Below, one piece after another: positions 6,821-16,844 of a stretch of 64,000 nt of DNA. The DNA comes from Bacillota bacterium (GTDB lineage Bacteria; Bacillota; Bacilli; Paenibacillales; NBRC-103111). The notes below the pieces were generated by a model, which did no database searches, had not been told where the DNA came from, and was given only the letters and a program-made list of their open reading frames with translations. The DNA lies in assembly GCA_023386955.1 (NCBI GenBank), contig JAEWIS010000038.1, positions 415,160 through 479,159 on the forward strand, in the 5' to 3' direction. A program made the translations under genes and the position numbers. Each line of letters opens with the position of its first letter. The first letter of the stretch is position 1.

Positions 6821-8890
6821 CTATTTGATAAGTGCGTTGGTATCCATGATAAGTGCAACCTGTCCGTCACCCAAAATGGTGGCTCCCGATACGGCAAACA
6901 CATTATTCAGGTATTTGCCCAGGTTTTTCAGCACGATCTCCTGCTGTCCGATAAGCTCGGAAACACTTAACGCCGCCATTTTCTCGCCTTTTTTGATAAT
7001 GACGATTTCCGTCTCGTCCCGCTCAAGCTGCCCGTTGTCCGGCACCTGGTAAATTTGCGCCAGGGATACCAGCGGAATCACCGAGTTGCGGTAATCCAGA
7101 AGCGGCACACCCTGAACATTGCGGATCGAGTTTTTGCGGATAACAGCCGTCTCCACGATGGAGGACAGCGGAATCGCATACTTTTCATCATTCACCCGGA
7201 TGAGCATGGCCGAAATGATAGATAAGGTCAGCGGAAGCTGTACGGAGAATTTGGTGCCCTTGCCGGGTTTGGATTCCACCGCCACCACGCCGCCCAGGGA
7301 TTCAATCTTGGTCTTGACCACATCCAGACCGACGCCGCGTCCGGAAATGTCGGAGATTTTGTCTGCGGTGCTGAAGCCGGAAGCAAACAGGAGAGCCGCC
7401 ACTTCATCATCCGTCATACGCTCCGCCTGTTCCTCGCGGACGATGCCTTTTTTGATGGCAGTCTGGAGAACCTTCTGGCGGTTGATGCCCCGTCCGTCAT
7501 CCTCGATCTCGATGAAAACATGGTTTCCGCTGTGGAAGGCCCGCAGCCATACGGTGCCGGTTTCCGACTTGCCTGTTGCCACGCGGTCATCGATAGGCTC
7601 TACGCCATGGTCGATGGAGTTGCGGAGCAGATGCACCAGGGGATCGCCGATTTCATCCACAACCGTCCGGTCAAGCTCCGTGTCGGCTCCGGTAACCACC
7701 AGATCCACTTTTTTGTTCAAGGATTTGGCCACGTCCCGCACCATCCGCGGGAACCGGTTAAACACGGTATCCACCGGAACCATCCGAAGCTTCAGGACAA
7801 TATTCTGCAGATCGCTGCTGACCCGGGCCATATGCTCTACAGTTTCCGTGAGCTCCTGGCGGCGGATTTCGCTGGCCAGCTGCTCCAGCCTCACCCGGTC
7901 GATGAGCATTTCGCTGAACAGGTTCATCAGCATGTCCAAACGGTCGATATCCACCCGGATGGTGCGGTTGGCCACAGGCTGATGGCCCGTTTTGGCAGCT
8001 GCCGGGGCCTGGGGTGCCGGGGTGGCTTCCCGCGCATTCGGTGCCTGTCCTGCCGTCGGTGCTTCGGAAGCGGCCGGAGCGGGAGCTGCAGGCTTTTCCT
8101 GCTTCTGCTCCTTCAGCTCCTTCAGACTTTCCTGATCGAACAAAACGGATTTAACGGAATCGATCTCTGACACATTGCCGATCATTTTGTCCAGCTCGGC
8201 TTGAGGCAGCTGGGTGACATAGAATACGGAAAAGACTCTGTCGAATTTCTCCTGCTCGATATCCTGAATGGAGGGGACGGATTTAATCACTTCCCCGTTC
8301 TGCTCAAAGATATCAAACACCATATAAGCCCGCGCCGCTTTCAAAACGCAATCCTCTCTAACGCCAACCTCAATGAAATAGGCGTTATGTCCAGCAGATA
8401 CGGACTGCTCCAGCACGGAATATTGGAACTCGTCGATCTGCATAGCCGACGAGCCGCCGCCTCCTGCCGCAGCCGGTTGTGCCTCAGAGGCTGCAGGCTC
8501 CTTCGCATAATCTCCGGTTACGATGGATTTCAGAGCTTTGACGATATCGGACACATTGGCCTGGCCGGTGCCCCCTTCGATAATGTCATTGACCATGGTC
8601 TCCAGGGCATCCGTACTTTTGAAGAGGCAATCAAAAATGAATGAGTTCATGGAAAGCTTGTTATTCCGCACCAGATCCAATACATTCTCCATCTCGTGGG
8701 TCAGCTTGGCCAGGTCCTCAAAACCCATGGTTGCCGACATACCCTTAAGCGTATGGGCCGACCGGAAAATCACCTGGACTATGCTGATATCCTCAGGGCT
8801 TTGCTCCAGAGCGAGCAAATTTTCATTAATGGCCTGCAGATGGTCCTTTGATTCATCAATAAACATCGACAGATACTGATTCAGTTCCAA
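6821..8890 (-). CDS. cheA: Chemotaxis histidine kinase CheA
   Basis: The product has 689 aa. The HPt domain carries the phosphorylated His46 in SAHTLKGMSATMGF. A P2-type region (about 150-260) is followed by an Ala/Pro-rich linker (about 265-305), the dimerisation helices, an ATPase domain with N box (HLLRNSIDHGVE), G1 (EDDGRGI) and G2 (ISGRGVGLDVV), and a C-terminal CheW-like domain ending in GQVALIMDTNALI. All key residues are present. It phosphorylates CheY and CheB encoded in the same operon. Confidence 0.98.
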   Translation of the reverse strand: MELNQYLSMFIDESKDHLQAINENLLALEQSPEDISIVQVIFRSAHTLKGMSATMGFEDLAKLTHEMENVLDLVRNNKLSMNSFIFDCLFKSTDALETMVNDIIEGGTGQANVSDIVKALKSIVTGDYAKEPAASEAQPAAAGGGGSSAMQIDEFQYSVLEQSVSAGHNAYFIEVGVREDCVLKAARAYMVFDIFEQNGEVIKSVPSIQDIEQEKFDRVFSVFYVTQLPQAELDKMIGNVSEIDSVKSVLFDQESLKELKEQKQEKPAAPAPAASEAPTAGQAPNAREATPAPQAPAAAKTGHQPVANRTIRVDIDRLDMLMNLFSEMLIDRVRLEQLASEIRRQELTETVEHMARVSSDLQNIVLKLRMVPVDTVFNRFPRMVRDVAKSLNKKVDLVVTGADTELDRTVVDEIGDPLVHLLRNSIDHGVEPIDDRVATGKSETGTVWLRAFHSGNHVFIEIEDDGRGINRQKVLQTAIKKGIVREEQAERMTDDEVAALLFASGFSTADKISDISGRGVGLDVVKTKIESLGGVVAVESKPGKGTKFSVQLPLTLSIISAMLIRVNDEKYAIPLSSIVETAVIRKNSIRNVQGVPLLDYRNSVIPLVSLAQIYQVPDNGQLERDETEIVIIKKGEKMAALSVSELIGQQEIVLKNLGKYLNNVFAVSGATILGDGQVALIMDTNALIK

Positions 8891-8978
8891 TACTATGCAC
8901 CTCCGACTGGTTATACCGCATTGTTCCCGCTTTTGCTCCCCGGCGGGACAAGGGCCCTGCTCTTTAAGCGCTTATGGA

Positions 8979-10235
8979 TCACTTCATTAACGCGCGTATC
9001 AATTGATTAGGGATTTCATGCACCGGCAGCAAGTGATCCACGCAGCCCAGCTCTACGGCAGCACGGGGCATGCCATATACAACGCAGGTTTCCTCGGATT
9101 CGGCAATGGTTGTTGCGGCTCCCTGATTCTTCAATTCCAGCATCGTCTTGGCCCCGTCGCTGCCCATACCTGTCATAATGACAATATGGCGCTTCAGCTC
9201 CTGCAGGGGCAGTACCGATTCGAACAGCGTATCCACGGAGGGCTTATGCCCGCCCCGCGGCGGTTCAGCTGTTATGCCGAGCCGGTAAACGCCGCCGCCC
9301 TCGGATATGACCCGCATCTGGAATCCGCCGGGAGCTATGTATGCGGTCCCTGGCTGCAAAATCATCCCGTCCTGGCCTTCCACCACCTGTATACGGCAAT
9401 TGCTGTTCAGCCTTACCGCCAGGGAATTGGTGAAATTGGGCGGCATATGCTGCACGATAACGATAGGTGCCCCAAAATCCTCCGGCAAACCGGTAAGCAC
9501 CTGCTGGAGCGCTCTTGGCCCTCCCGTTGAGGTTCCCAGGGCTACCAAATGCTTCACGGGCCCTCTCGCAACGGGAGCTGCCGGCTTTACCGGCGGAGCG
9601 GAGGGTGGAACCGCCTTGGGTTCGGGCCGCGGCTGCGGGCGTTCAGCCTTGCGTTCCGGCTGCACATGGGGCCGCTGCTGCTTGGTCTGCTCCGCAGCAA
9701 GTGGTGCCGGAGGCATCATGGACCGGAGCCTGGGGGCTGCCGGAGGCTCTTTTCGCGGTGGTGCTTTCGGCGGAGCCGGATCGGCCGGAGGCGGTGCCCC
9801 CACTGCCGGGAACGATGAATTCAACCGCTTTATATTGGATTTGACCGCAATTTCCAAACGCTCATGGAGCATTTCCTTAACCTTGAACAAATCCAGGGAA
9901 ATGGAGCCGGAGGGTTTCTGCACGAAGTCAATGGCTCCGGCCTCCAGCGCCTGAATGGTTTCCATAGCCCCTTCCTTGGTTAACGAACTGAGCATAATCA
10001 CCGGAAGCGGATTTTCCTTCATAATCCGTTTCAGCGCTTCAAGGCCGTTCATTTCCGGCATTTCCACGTCCATGGTGATGCAGTCCGGCTGCAGTTCTTT
10101 GGCCATCTGTACGGCCTCCACACCATTCTTGGCTGTGGCGATCACCTGGAAGTCCGGATGTTCTCCAACGAGATCCGAGACAATTCTTCTCATAAAAACG
10201 GAATCGTCAACCACTAAAACCCGCTTTTTCGTCAT
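8979..10235 (-). CDS. cheB: Chemotaxis response regulator and methylesterase CheB
   Basis: The product has 418 aa. An N-terminal receiver domain carries the acidic pair in VVDDSVFM and the phosphoacceptor Asp56 in ITMDVEMP. A long Pro/Ala/Lys-rich linker follows (about 145-230). The C-terminal methylesterase carries LGTSTGGPRAL (catalytic Ser), IVQHMPPNFT (His) and MTGMGSDGA (Asp). The linker is longer than in Escherichia coli CheB. It demethylates chemoreceptors. It lies between flhG and cheA as in Bacillus. Confidence 0.97.
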   Translation of the reverse strand: MTKKRVLVVDDSVFMRRIVSDLVGEHPDFQVIATAKNGVEAVQMAKELQPDCITMDVEMPEMNGLEALKRIMKENPLPVIMLSSLTKEGAMETIQALEAGAIDFVQKPSGSISLDLFKVKEMLHERLEIAVKSNIKRLNSSFPAVGAPPPADPAPPKAPPRKEPPAAPRLRSMMPPAPLAAEQTKQQRPHVQPERKAERPQPRPEPKAVPPSAPPVKPAAPVARGPVKHLVALGTSTGGPRALQQVLTGLPEDFGAPIVIVQHMPPNFTNSLAVRLNSNCRIQVVEGQDGMILQPGTAYIAPGGFQMRVISEGGGVYRLGITAEPPRGGHKPSVDTLFESVLPLQELKRHIVIMTGMGSDGAKTMLELKNQGAATTIAESEETCVVYGMPRAAVELGCVDHLLPVHEIPNQLIRALMK

Positions 10236-10281
10236 CCCGGTCCTCCCCCTCTGGTTAGCAATAATATCTGTGATTGGAGCC

Positions 10282-11160
10282 TTACTTCATAAGCCTCATC
10301 ATTTTGGACAGGAACCCCTTCACACCCGAAGCCGCGCCGGCATTCTCAACAGGTCTGCCCTGCACGTACTGGTCGGCAATCTCCTGCAGATTCCGCGAGG
10401 CAGGTGAATGGGGATACGCAACAGTGAACGGAATCTGCCGTTTCACCGCTTTGGAAATATGATTGTCATCGGACACAAAACCCATGGTGGGAATATCCAT
10501 CTGCAAAAACTTCTTCGCCACCAGTGTTATTTTATCTGCAGTCTGCTTGCCTTCCTTGGGTTCGGTCACCCTGTTGATGATAAGGCGGAAATTGATCCCG
10601 GACTGCAGGTTATTGACCATTTTGATAATTGCATAAGCATCGGTAATGGAAGTAGGCTCAGGCGTCGTGACCACGATGGTTTCCTCCGCCGCCAATATAA
10701 ACTTCAGTGTTTCCTTGGATAACCCGGCGCCGGTGTCGAAGAGGATCACGTCGCAGTGGCCGTTTAATTGGCTGACCTGCTCCACAAAATAATTCAGCTC
10801 CTCTTCCTTCAGATCAAGAAGATCATTGAAGCCCGAACCGCCGCCGATAAACTCCAGACCGTTGTAGCCGGTATGGATAATCTCCCAGATGGTTTTTTCT
10901 TTTTTGAGCAGATGGTACAGGTTGTATTTGGGGGTGACCCCCATCAGAACATCGATATTGGCCAAACCAATGTCCGCATCGAATACCAGCACCTTCAACC
11001 CCTTAGCCTGGAGCGCCAGAGCGAAATTCAACGTAAAATTGGATTTTCCTACCCCGCCCTTACCGCTGGTGACCGTGATAATGCGGGTTTTTCTGCCGGC
11101 GCTGCGGGCCAGCTCACGCTTTTGAACCAAGTCCCGGAGCATTTGCGCCTGGTCATTCAT
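10282..11160 (-). CDS. flhG: MinD-like ATPase FlhG (YlxH/FleN)
   Basis: The product has 292 aa. The N-terminal DQAQMLRDLVQ motif is the FlhF-activating segment. It is followed by the deviant Walker A SGKGGVGKSNFTLNFAL, FDADIGLANIDV, and the IRFDTGAG-like block (here LFDTGAGLSKE). FlhG controls flagellar number and placement and stimulates the GTPase FlhF. Its start overlaps the end of flhF by 8 nt. Confidence 0.95.
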   Translation of the reverse strand: MNDQAQMLRDLVQKRELARSAGRKTRIITVTSGKGGVGKSNFTLNFALALQAKGLKVLVFDADIGLANIDVLMGVTPKYNLYHLLKKEKTIWEIIHTGYNGLEFIGGGSGFNDLLDLKEEELNYFVEQVSQLNGHCDVILFDTGAGLSKETLKFILAAEETIVVTTPEPTSITDAYAIIKMVNNLQSGINFRLIINRVTEPKEGKQTADKITLVAKKFLQMDIPTMGFVSDDNHISKAVKRQIPFTVAYPHSPASRNLQEIADQYVQGRPVENAGAASGVKGFLSKMMRLMK

Positions 11161-12553
11161 CTGCCTGTTCCCCCAGTATCAAGGCGATCAGTTCATCCTC
11201 GCTCACCACATTGAAGTCGTCAGGGACATTTTGCCCGGTCGTGATGTACGACAGCGCCAACGGATATTCATGAAGCAGATTGAGAATGGGACCGAAGGTC
11301 TCCGTTTCATCCCTTTTGGTAAGAAGAACCTTATCCAGCCTGAACCGGGAGAAATTTTCGGCAACAGCCTTCATGTCTTTGTATTTCATGGTCAGGCTCA
11401 GCACCAGGAAGGTTTCGCTTCTGGGATCGCCCTGCAGAAGAGCATTCAACTCGGATACATACATTTCATTGCGGAAGTTGCGTCCGGCGGTGTCCATGAA
11501 CACAATATCGCATTCCTTCAAATTATCGAAGGCCTTCTTCAGATCCTGGGGTGAAAATACTACCTCCAGCGGAATGCCCAAAATGGTGGCATAAGTCTTC
11601 AACTGCTCCACAGCCGCAATCCGGTATGTGTCGGAGGTGATAAAACCCACCTTCCGGCGGTGACGGAGCACCTGCTCGGCCGCCAGCTTGGCGATGGTGG
11701 TGGTTTTGCCTACCCCGGTTGGACCCACAAAATGGGCGATGCGGGTTTCAGGTTGAAGCGGCTTACGCGGATGATCACCCAAAATCTGTTTGAGCCTCTC
11801 CGCAGCCAATTGGTTCGCGCGCGCCGGCGTTAAACCGTCCTCTTCTTCCGTCAAACCCTCTTCAATTGTTGTAACCACCTCTTTGGCCAGCTCGGGCAGG
11901 ATCTCCTGCTCCAGCAGCCTCGCTTCAAGAGCGGCCAGAACCGGATCGGGCTCCGGCAGAACAGCGCCTGCGCGGGAAAAGTTCTTCATCATCAGCTTCA
12001 TAGCCCGGAGCTCGCTTAATACCGGGTCCTCTGCCACGGGCTCCTCCAACGGCTTTCTGCGGGGCTCCGCGGCAGATTTGAGGGGCACTGCAGGAGCTGT
12101 CGCGGGAACGGGAGGCAGGGGTGCTGCGGAAGCGGACGCCTGCACAGATTTGGCGCCATATGCCGCTGCACCCAAACTCATGGGCACCACCGGACGCGGC
12201 GCAGGCTCCGGTTCAGCCGGTGCGGACTGCTTGCCGGCCAGACGTTCGATAGATTCCAACAATTCGGCCGTCCTGTCCTCCTTGGCGGTCCGCGGCTGCT
12301 CCAATACAGCGACTGGGGTGGCAGACTGCGGGGTGACGGCACGTTGAACCGGTGCGGTCTTCGGTTTGGATTCGGCTTTGCCAAGGGCATCCGTCGCTGC
12401 AATCACTTCGATTTTTTTCTTGCTGAATAACCCTAAAAACCCGCCTGAGCGGATTTCTTTGGTATTCAGAATGACGGCATCCTTGCCTAAATCCGTCCGA
12501 ATTTGCGCAAGGGCGTCGGGCATGGAATCTACAACATACCGTTTTACTCTCAT
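11153..12553 (-). CDS. flhF: Flagellar biosynthesis SRP-type GTPase FlhF
   Basis: The product has 466 aa. The N-terminal block MRVKRYVVDSMPDALAQI is typical of FlhF, as is the long Ala/Pro-rich middle (about 75-190). The GTPase domain shows [18 protein letters not shown] (G1), SDTYRIAAVEQLKTYA, DTAGRNFRNE (G3) and LTKRDET (G4). FlhF determines flagellar placement with FlhG. It overlaps flhA by 4 nt. Confidence 0.97.
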   Translation of the reverse strand: MRVKRYVVDSMPDALAQIRTDLGKDAVILNTKEIRSGGFLGLFSKKKIEVIAATDALGKAESKPKTAPVQRAVTPQSATPVAVLEQPRTAKEDRTAELLESIERLAGKQSAPAEPEPAPRPVVPMSLGAAAYGAKSVQASASAAPLPPVPATAPAVPLKSAAEPRRKPLEEPVAEDPVLSELRAMKLMMKNFSRAGAVLPEPDPVLAALEARLLEQEILPELAKEVVTTIEEGLTEEEDGLTPARANQLAAERLKQILGDHPRKPLQPETRIAHFVGPTGVGKTTTIAKLAAEQVLRHRRKVGFITSDTYRIAAVEQLKTYATILGIPLEVVFSPQDLKKAFDNLKECDIVFMDTAGRNFRNEMYVSELNALLQGDPRSETFLVLSLTMKYKDMKAVAENFSRFRLDKVLLTKRDETETFGPILNLLHEYPLALSYITTGQNVPDDFNVVSEDELIALILGEQADE

Positions 12554-14583
12554 AGATTCACAACTCCCATGCTTTGAATTTCGACATTTGGCTCAAGCTC
12601 GCTGTAGGACAATACCGGGATATCCTGCAAGGTCCGTTCAAGCAGCTGGCGCAAATACATGCGGATGGTGGGTGACGTCAGAATGACGGGCTGGAGTCCA
12701 CCCTGTACGGCTCTTGTCACCTGCTCATTCAGCTTGTGGAAGATGGTCTGGGAGGACGACGGGTCAAGAGCCAGATAAGAGCCCTGATCCGTCTGCTGCA
12801 CCGATTCCGCAATTTTCTTCTCCAAGGACGGCCCTACCGTAATCACCTTCAGCGCATCCCCGCCGCCGGCGTATTGCTGGGTAATCTGACGGGATAAGGC
12901 TTGTCTCACATATTCGGTCAGAATGTCATGATCCTTGGTGTAGCCGCCATAATCGGCCAATGTCTCCATTATCGTTACCAGATCGCGGACAGATATTTTC
13001 TCCTTGAGCAGCTTCGAAAGGACCTTCTGCAGATCGCCAACCGTAACCACATTGGGGATTAGCTCGTCCACCAAAGCCGGGTAGCTTTCTCTGACATTCT
13101 CCACCAGCGCCTTGGTTTCTTGACGTCCGATGAGCTCGTGGGCATGGCGCTTAATAATCTCGGTCAGATGGGTGGCCACCACGGAGGGCGGATCCACCAC
13201 AGTATAACCGGACATTTCGGCCCGTTCCTTCGTTGAATCATCGATCCACAGGGCAGGAAGGCCGAAGGCCGGCTCCATGGTCTCAATGCCTGAGATGGAC
13301 TCATCCTCAAAACCCGGGCTCATCGCCAAGTAGTGATTAAGTAGTAATTCACCACGGGCCACTGAATTTCCTTTAATTTTGATGACATATTCATTCGGTT
13401 TTAATTGAATATTGTCGCGAATTCGGATAACAGGCACAACAATGCCTAATTCCAGCGCACATTGTCGACGGATGAGGATAATCCGGTCCAGCAAATCCCC
13501 GCCCTGCTGGGTATCCGCCAGCGGAATCAAGCCATAGCCGAACTCGAATTCGATGGGGTCCACCTGCAGCAGGCTGATAACACTTTCCGGACTCCGTACC
13601 TCTTCGATCTGCTGCTGCTCCTCTGCCTTTTCATCCTCCACCAGCTTCTGGTTCAGATTCTTCTGCAAGCGGAAGGCGCTGAAGAGAATAACGGCGGCAA
13701 CGGGGAAGGTAATCAAAACCCCGATGGGAGTAGCGATGCCCAAAAGCGCGATGGTACCTGCCACAACAAACAGAAGCTTGGGATTCTGCAGCAGCTGCCC
13801 GGTAAGGTCGGAGGCCAGGTTGCCCTCCGAGTTGGCCCGGGTTACAATCAGACCGGAAGCAGTCGAGATCATCAGCGCGGGAATCTGGCTCACCAAACCG
13901 TCACCGATGGACATTTGGGTAAAGAGACTGGCTGCTTCCGCCACGCCCATACCATGGTAAATCATCCCGATAATCAGACCGCCGACCAGATTGATGATGA
14001 GGATAATGATACTGGCGATGGCATCGCCCTTAACGAATTTACTGGCACCGTCCATGGCGCCGTAGAAGTCGGCTTCCCGTTCGATCTTCCGTCTTCTCTC
14101 CCGGGCCTGTGTTTCATTGATCATACCTGCGTTCAGGTCGGCATCAATACTCATCTGTTTGCCGGGCATCGCATCCAAGGTAAACCGGGCCGCAACCTCA
14201 GCCACCCGTTCGGAGCCTTTGGTGATGACGATGAACTGCACAACAACCAGAATCAGGAACACAACAAAACCCACCACCAGATTGCCCTGGGCCACAAAAC
14301 CGCCGAAGGTTTCAACCACTCTGCCGCCGTCGGCATGGCTCAGGATATTCCGGGTGGTGGATACGTTCAAGGCCAGTCGGAACAAGGTGGTAATCAGCAA
14401 AAGTGAAGGGAAGATGGAGAAGTCCAGTGCTTCCTGGGTGTTCATCGCGACAAGAAGAATCATAAGCGCAAGAGATATATTAATGATGAGCAGAACGTCC
14501 ACTACATGCACACTGACAGGAACGACCATCATCAATACAATTCCGATTACGCCCAAAAGCACCGTTAGATCTTTCACACGCAT
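12550..14583 (-). CDS. flhA: Flagellar type III export gate protein FlhA
   Basis: The product has 677 aa. The N-terminal half holds about seven to eight membrane helices with the conserved cytoplasmic loop AARFTLDAMPGKQMSIDADLNAG. The C-terminal half is the soluble nonameric ring domain that docks chaperone-substrate complexes. Two in-frame ATGs exist. The one at 14583 is preferred because GGGAGG lies 9 nt upstream, while the one at 14592 abuts the SD. It is encoded directly after flhB. Confidence 0.97.
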   Translation of the reverse strand: MRVKDLTVLLGVIGIVLMMVVPVSVHVVDVLLIINISLALMILLVAMNTQEALDFSIFPSLLLITTLFRLALNVSTTRNILSHADGGRVVETFGGFVAQGNLVVGFVVFLILVVVQFIVITKGSERVAEVAARFTLDAMPGKQMSIDADLNAGMINETQARERRRKIEREADFYGAMDGASKFVKGDAIASIIILIINLVGGLIIGMIYHGMGVAEAASLFTQMSIGDGLVSQIPALMISTASGLIVTRANSEGNLASDLTGQLLQNPKLLFVVAGTIALLGIATPIGVLITFPVAAVILFSAFRLQKNLNQKLVEDEKAEEQQQIEEVRSPESVISLLQVDPIEFEFGYGLIPLADTQQGGDLLDRIILIRRQCALELGIVVPVIRIRDNIQLKPNEYVIKIKGNSVARGELLLNHYLAMSPGFEDESISGIETMEPAFGLPALWIDDSTKERAEMSGYTVVDPPSVVATHLTEIIKRHAHELIGRQETKALVENVRESYPALVDELIPNVVTVGDLQKVLSKLLKEKISVRDLVTIMETLADYGGYTKDHDILTEYVRQALSRQITQQYAGGGDALKVITVGPSLEKKIAESVQQTDQGSYLALDPSSSQTIFHKLNEQVTRAVQGGLQPVILTSPTIRMYLRQLLERTLQDIPVLSYSELEPNVEIQSMGVVNL

Positions 14584-14604
14584 GATGAACATCCTCCCTT
14601 CCCG

Positions 14605-15702
14605 TTATTTTGCCTTGCCTTTTAAGCGGTACACATATGCAAGCACTTCCGCCACAGCCTGGAACAGCTCTGCCGGGATCGTCTGGCCAATCTCGACCTG
14701 ATCGTACAAGGCTCTGGCCAACGGCCTGTTTTCCATGGTGATAACCCCGTTTTCCTTGGCGATTTCCTTAATCTTCAATGCGACGAAGTCGGTCCCCTTG
14801 GCCACAACCCGTGGCGCATCCATTTTACCGTTATCGTATTGAATGGCGACGGCAAAGTGGGTTGGGTTGGTGATGACCACATCCGCCTTAGGCACATCCT
14901 GCATCATCCGGGCCAACGCCATCCGGCGCTGCTTTTCCTTGATTTTGCCCTTGATCTGCGGGTCACCCTCGGATTTTTTATATTCATCCTTGATGTCCTG
15001 TTTGGACATACGGAGATTTTTTTCGTGTTCATATTTCTGGTACATATAATCGAAAAGACTTAAGATCACAAGAGCAACGCCGATTTTGATGCCCATCATG
15101 ACAGTGAGCCGGGCCACATAAGCAAGAACATCGGTTAGCGGCATACGGGCCAGATTGATCAGGCTTTCCTTCTCCCCCCAAAGGGAGGAATAAACCAGGT
15201 ATCCGATCAGAATCAGCTTCAGCAGCGTTTTCCCGAATTCCACCAGCGCCTTGAGGCTAAACATCCGCTTTGCCCCTTCAATGGGGTTCAGCTTGCTGAA
15301 TTTAACCTTGAAGGCTTCACCGGTGACAAGAAATCCGACCTGCATATAATTGGCGAGAATTCCGATAAGAACAGTAACAGCAAAAATCGGAGCCAGCATA
15401 ATAAGAATTTGAGCCATCAGGTCCGTCATCAGAGGCATGACATTGCTCATACTGATCTCAGTGGTCAAATAATCCTTTAATGTGCCCTGCATCAGCAGGA
15501 AGATCTTGTCCTTCAGAAAACCGCCGAACATGAGCAGCGTCATAAAGCAGAACAGCAGGATCAATGCTCCCGGCAGGTCATTGCTTTTGGCCACCTGGCC
15601 CTTTTTACGGGCATCCGCCCGTTTTTTGGGTGTGGCCTTTTCGGTCTTTTCTCCGGCAAACAGCTGCAGGTTCAGTTTGTAGCGGAATGGAGTCGTTGCC
15701 AC
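14605..15702 (-). CDS. flhB: Flagellar type III export switch protein FlhB
   Basis: The product has 365 aa. An N-terminal basic segment (EKTEKATPKKRADARKKGQV) precedes four membrane helices. The cytoplasmic domain contains the autocleavage motif NPTH (in VITNPTHFAVAIQY). FlhB switches export from rod/hook to filament substrates together with FliK. A second short FlhB-C-like gene lies far away at 62865-63170. Confidence 0.97.
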   Translation of the reverse strand: MATTPFRYKLNLQLFAGEKTEKATPKKRADARKKGQVAKSNDLPGALILLFCFMTLLMFGGFLKDKIFLLMQGTLKDYLTTEISMSNVMPLMTDLMAQILIMLAPIFAVTVLIGILANYMQVGFLVTGEAFKVKFSKLNPIEGAKRMFSLKALVEFGKTLLKLILIGYLVYSSLWGEKESLINLARMPLTDVLAYVARLTVMMGIKIGVALVILSLFDYMYQKYEHEKNLRMSKQDIKDEYKKSEGDPQIKGKIKEKQRRMALARMMQDVPKADVVITNPTHFAVAIQYDNGKMDAPRVVAKGTDFVALKIKEIAKENGVITMENRPLARALYDQVEIGQTIPAELFQAVAEVLAYVYRLKGKAK

Positions 15703-15744
15703 GCCCTGTCCCCTCCTTGATTCTTCGCGCTTATGCCGGCATTG

Positions 15745-16533
15745 TCAGGGTGACCCGGACAAAAGTGTCATGAATTTTTGCATAGCGGTAAAAAGTGCAG
15801 TAAACACCATTTCGAAGATCGATAGCATCCCCGGGAACAAAAAGACCAGAAGGATCAGTCCGATAATAATCTTCATCGGAACCCCAATCACGAAAATGTT
15901 AAACTGAGGCGCGGTTTTGGCCAGAATCCCCAGTCCCACATCCGTCAAAAACAGCGCTACCACCAGAGGAGCGGCCATTTTGAAGGCGAGGCCGAAGGAA
16001 TCTGTAAAGGTTCTGAGCATAAAATCAACCATATTGTCGCTGTACATCCGGGCAAACACATCATTCTGCAGCGGAATCCAGCTGTAGCTGTCATGGATGG
16101 CCGTCAGGAGAAGATGATGACCGTTGAAGGACAGGAACAACAGCATGGCCAGCATATATTTCATATTGCCGATAAGGGGTGATGAGGTCCCGGTCATCGG
16201 GTCCAAAATGTTGGCCATTGACAACCCCATCTGCATGTCAATGAAGGAGCCGGCCGTCTGAATCACTGCAAAAAACATGTAGCCGATAAAACCAAGCAAT
16301 AAACCCACCAGTATTTCCTTGAAGATGGAGAGCACATACAGCCCATCCATCGGCACCGGCTGCAATCCCAAACCCGAAAAGGTCAGGAAAGCGACAAAAA
16401 CGGAAAAGCCGATTTTGAAGGACGTCGGGACATTTCGAGAAGAAAATACAGGTGCTGTGACAAAAAAAGCTGTAATCCGACAAAAAACAAGCATGAAACC
16501 AGAGAAGGATTGCAGAATCAGTTCCATGTTCAT
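15745..16533 (-). CDS. fliR: Flagellar export gate protein FliR
   Basis: The product has 262 aa and is strongly hydrophobic, with about six membrane helices. Family blocks include FRNVPTSFKIGFSVF-like SSRNVPTSFKIGF, the GLLLGFIGYMFFAVIQTAG segment and the C-terminal LGILAKTAPQFNIFVIGVP motif. It forms the FliPQR gate of the flagellar type III apparatus. It starts 4 nt after the fliQ stop. Confidence 0.96.
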   Translation of the reverse strand: MNMELILQSFSGFMLVFCRITAFFVTAPVFSSRNVPTSFKIGFSVFVAFLTFSGLGLQPVPMDGLYVLSIFKEILVGLLLGFIGYMFFAVIQTAGSFIDMQMGLSMANILDPMTGTSSPLIGNMKYMLAMLLFLSFNGHHLLLTAIHDSYSWIPLQNDVFARMYSDNMVDFMLRTFTDSFGLAFKMAAPLVVALFLTDVGLGILAKTAPQFNIFVIGVPMKIIIGLILLVFLFPGMLSIFEMVFTALFTAMQKFMTLLSGSP

Positions 16534-16537
16534 CTGC

Positions 16538-16807
16538 TTATCCCGCGAATTGATGCAAATTATTCAAAAGGTTGTAGGTGAATTCTACCAGGGTGGTCAT
16601 AATCCACGGCCCAAAAATCAGGATGGAAATGAACACCGCCAAGATCTTCGGAACAAACGCCAGGGTTTGCTCCTGAATCTGTGTGGTAGCCTGAAAGATA
16701 CTGACCACCAACCCGACAACCAGGGCAATAACCATCATGGGGGCACTGGCCTTCAGCACCGCATACATGGCTTCTCCGGCCAGCTTCATTATATATTCTG
16801 GACTCAA
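16538..16807 (-). CDS. fliQ: Flagellar export gate protein FliQ
   Basis: The product has 89 aa and two membrane helices, the usual FliQ size. The N-terminal helix with AMYAVLKASAPMMVIALVVGLVVSIFQATTQIQEQTL and the following FVPKILAVF block match the family. It assembles with FliP and FliR in the export gate. Confidence 0.95.
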   Translation of the reverse strand: MSPEYIMKLAGEAMYAVLKASAPMMVIALVVGLVVSIFQATTQIQEQTLAFVPKILAVFISILIFGPWIMTTLVEFTYNLLNNLHQFAG

Positions 16808-16844
16808 GGCTTTATCCTCTCCTTACCGATCAAACGACGAAACG

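Noticed and set aside
13462..14406. 314-codon plus-strand frame opposite flhA
   Set aside because: Antisense shadow, His/Gln/Asn rich, no start signals.
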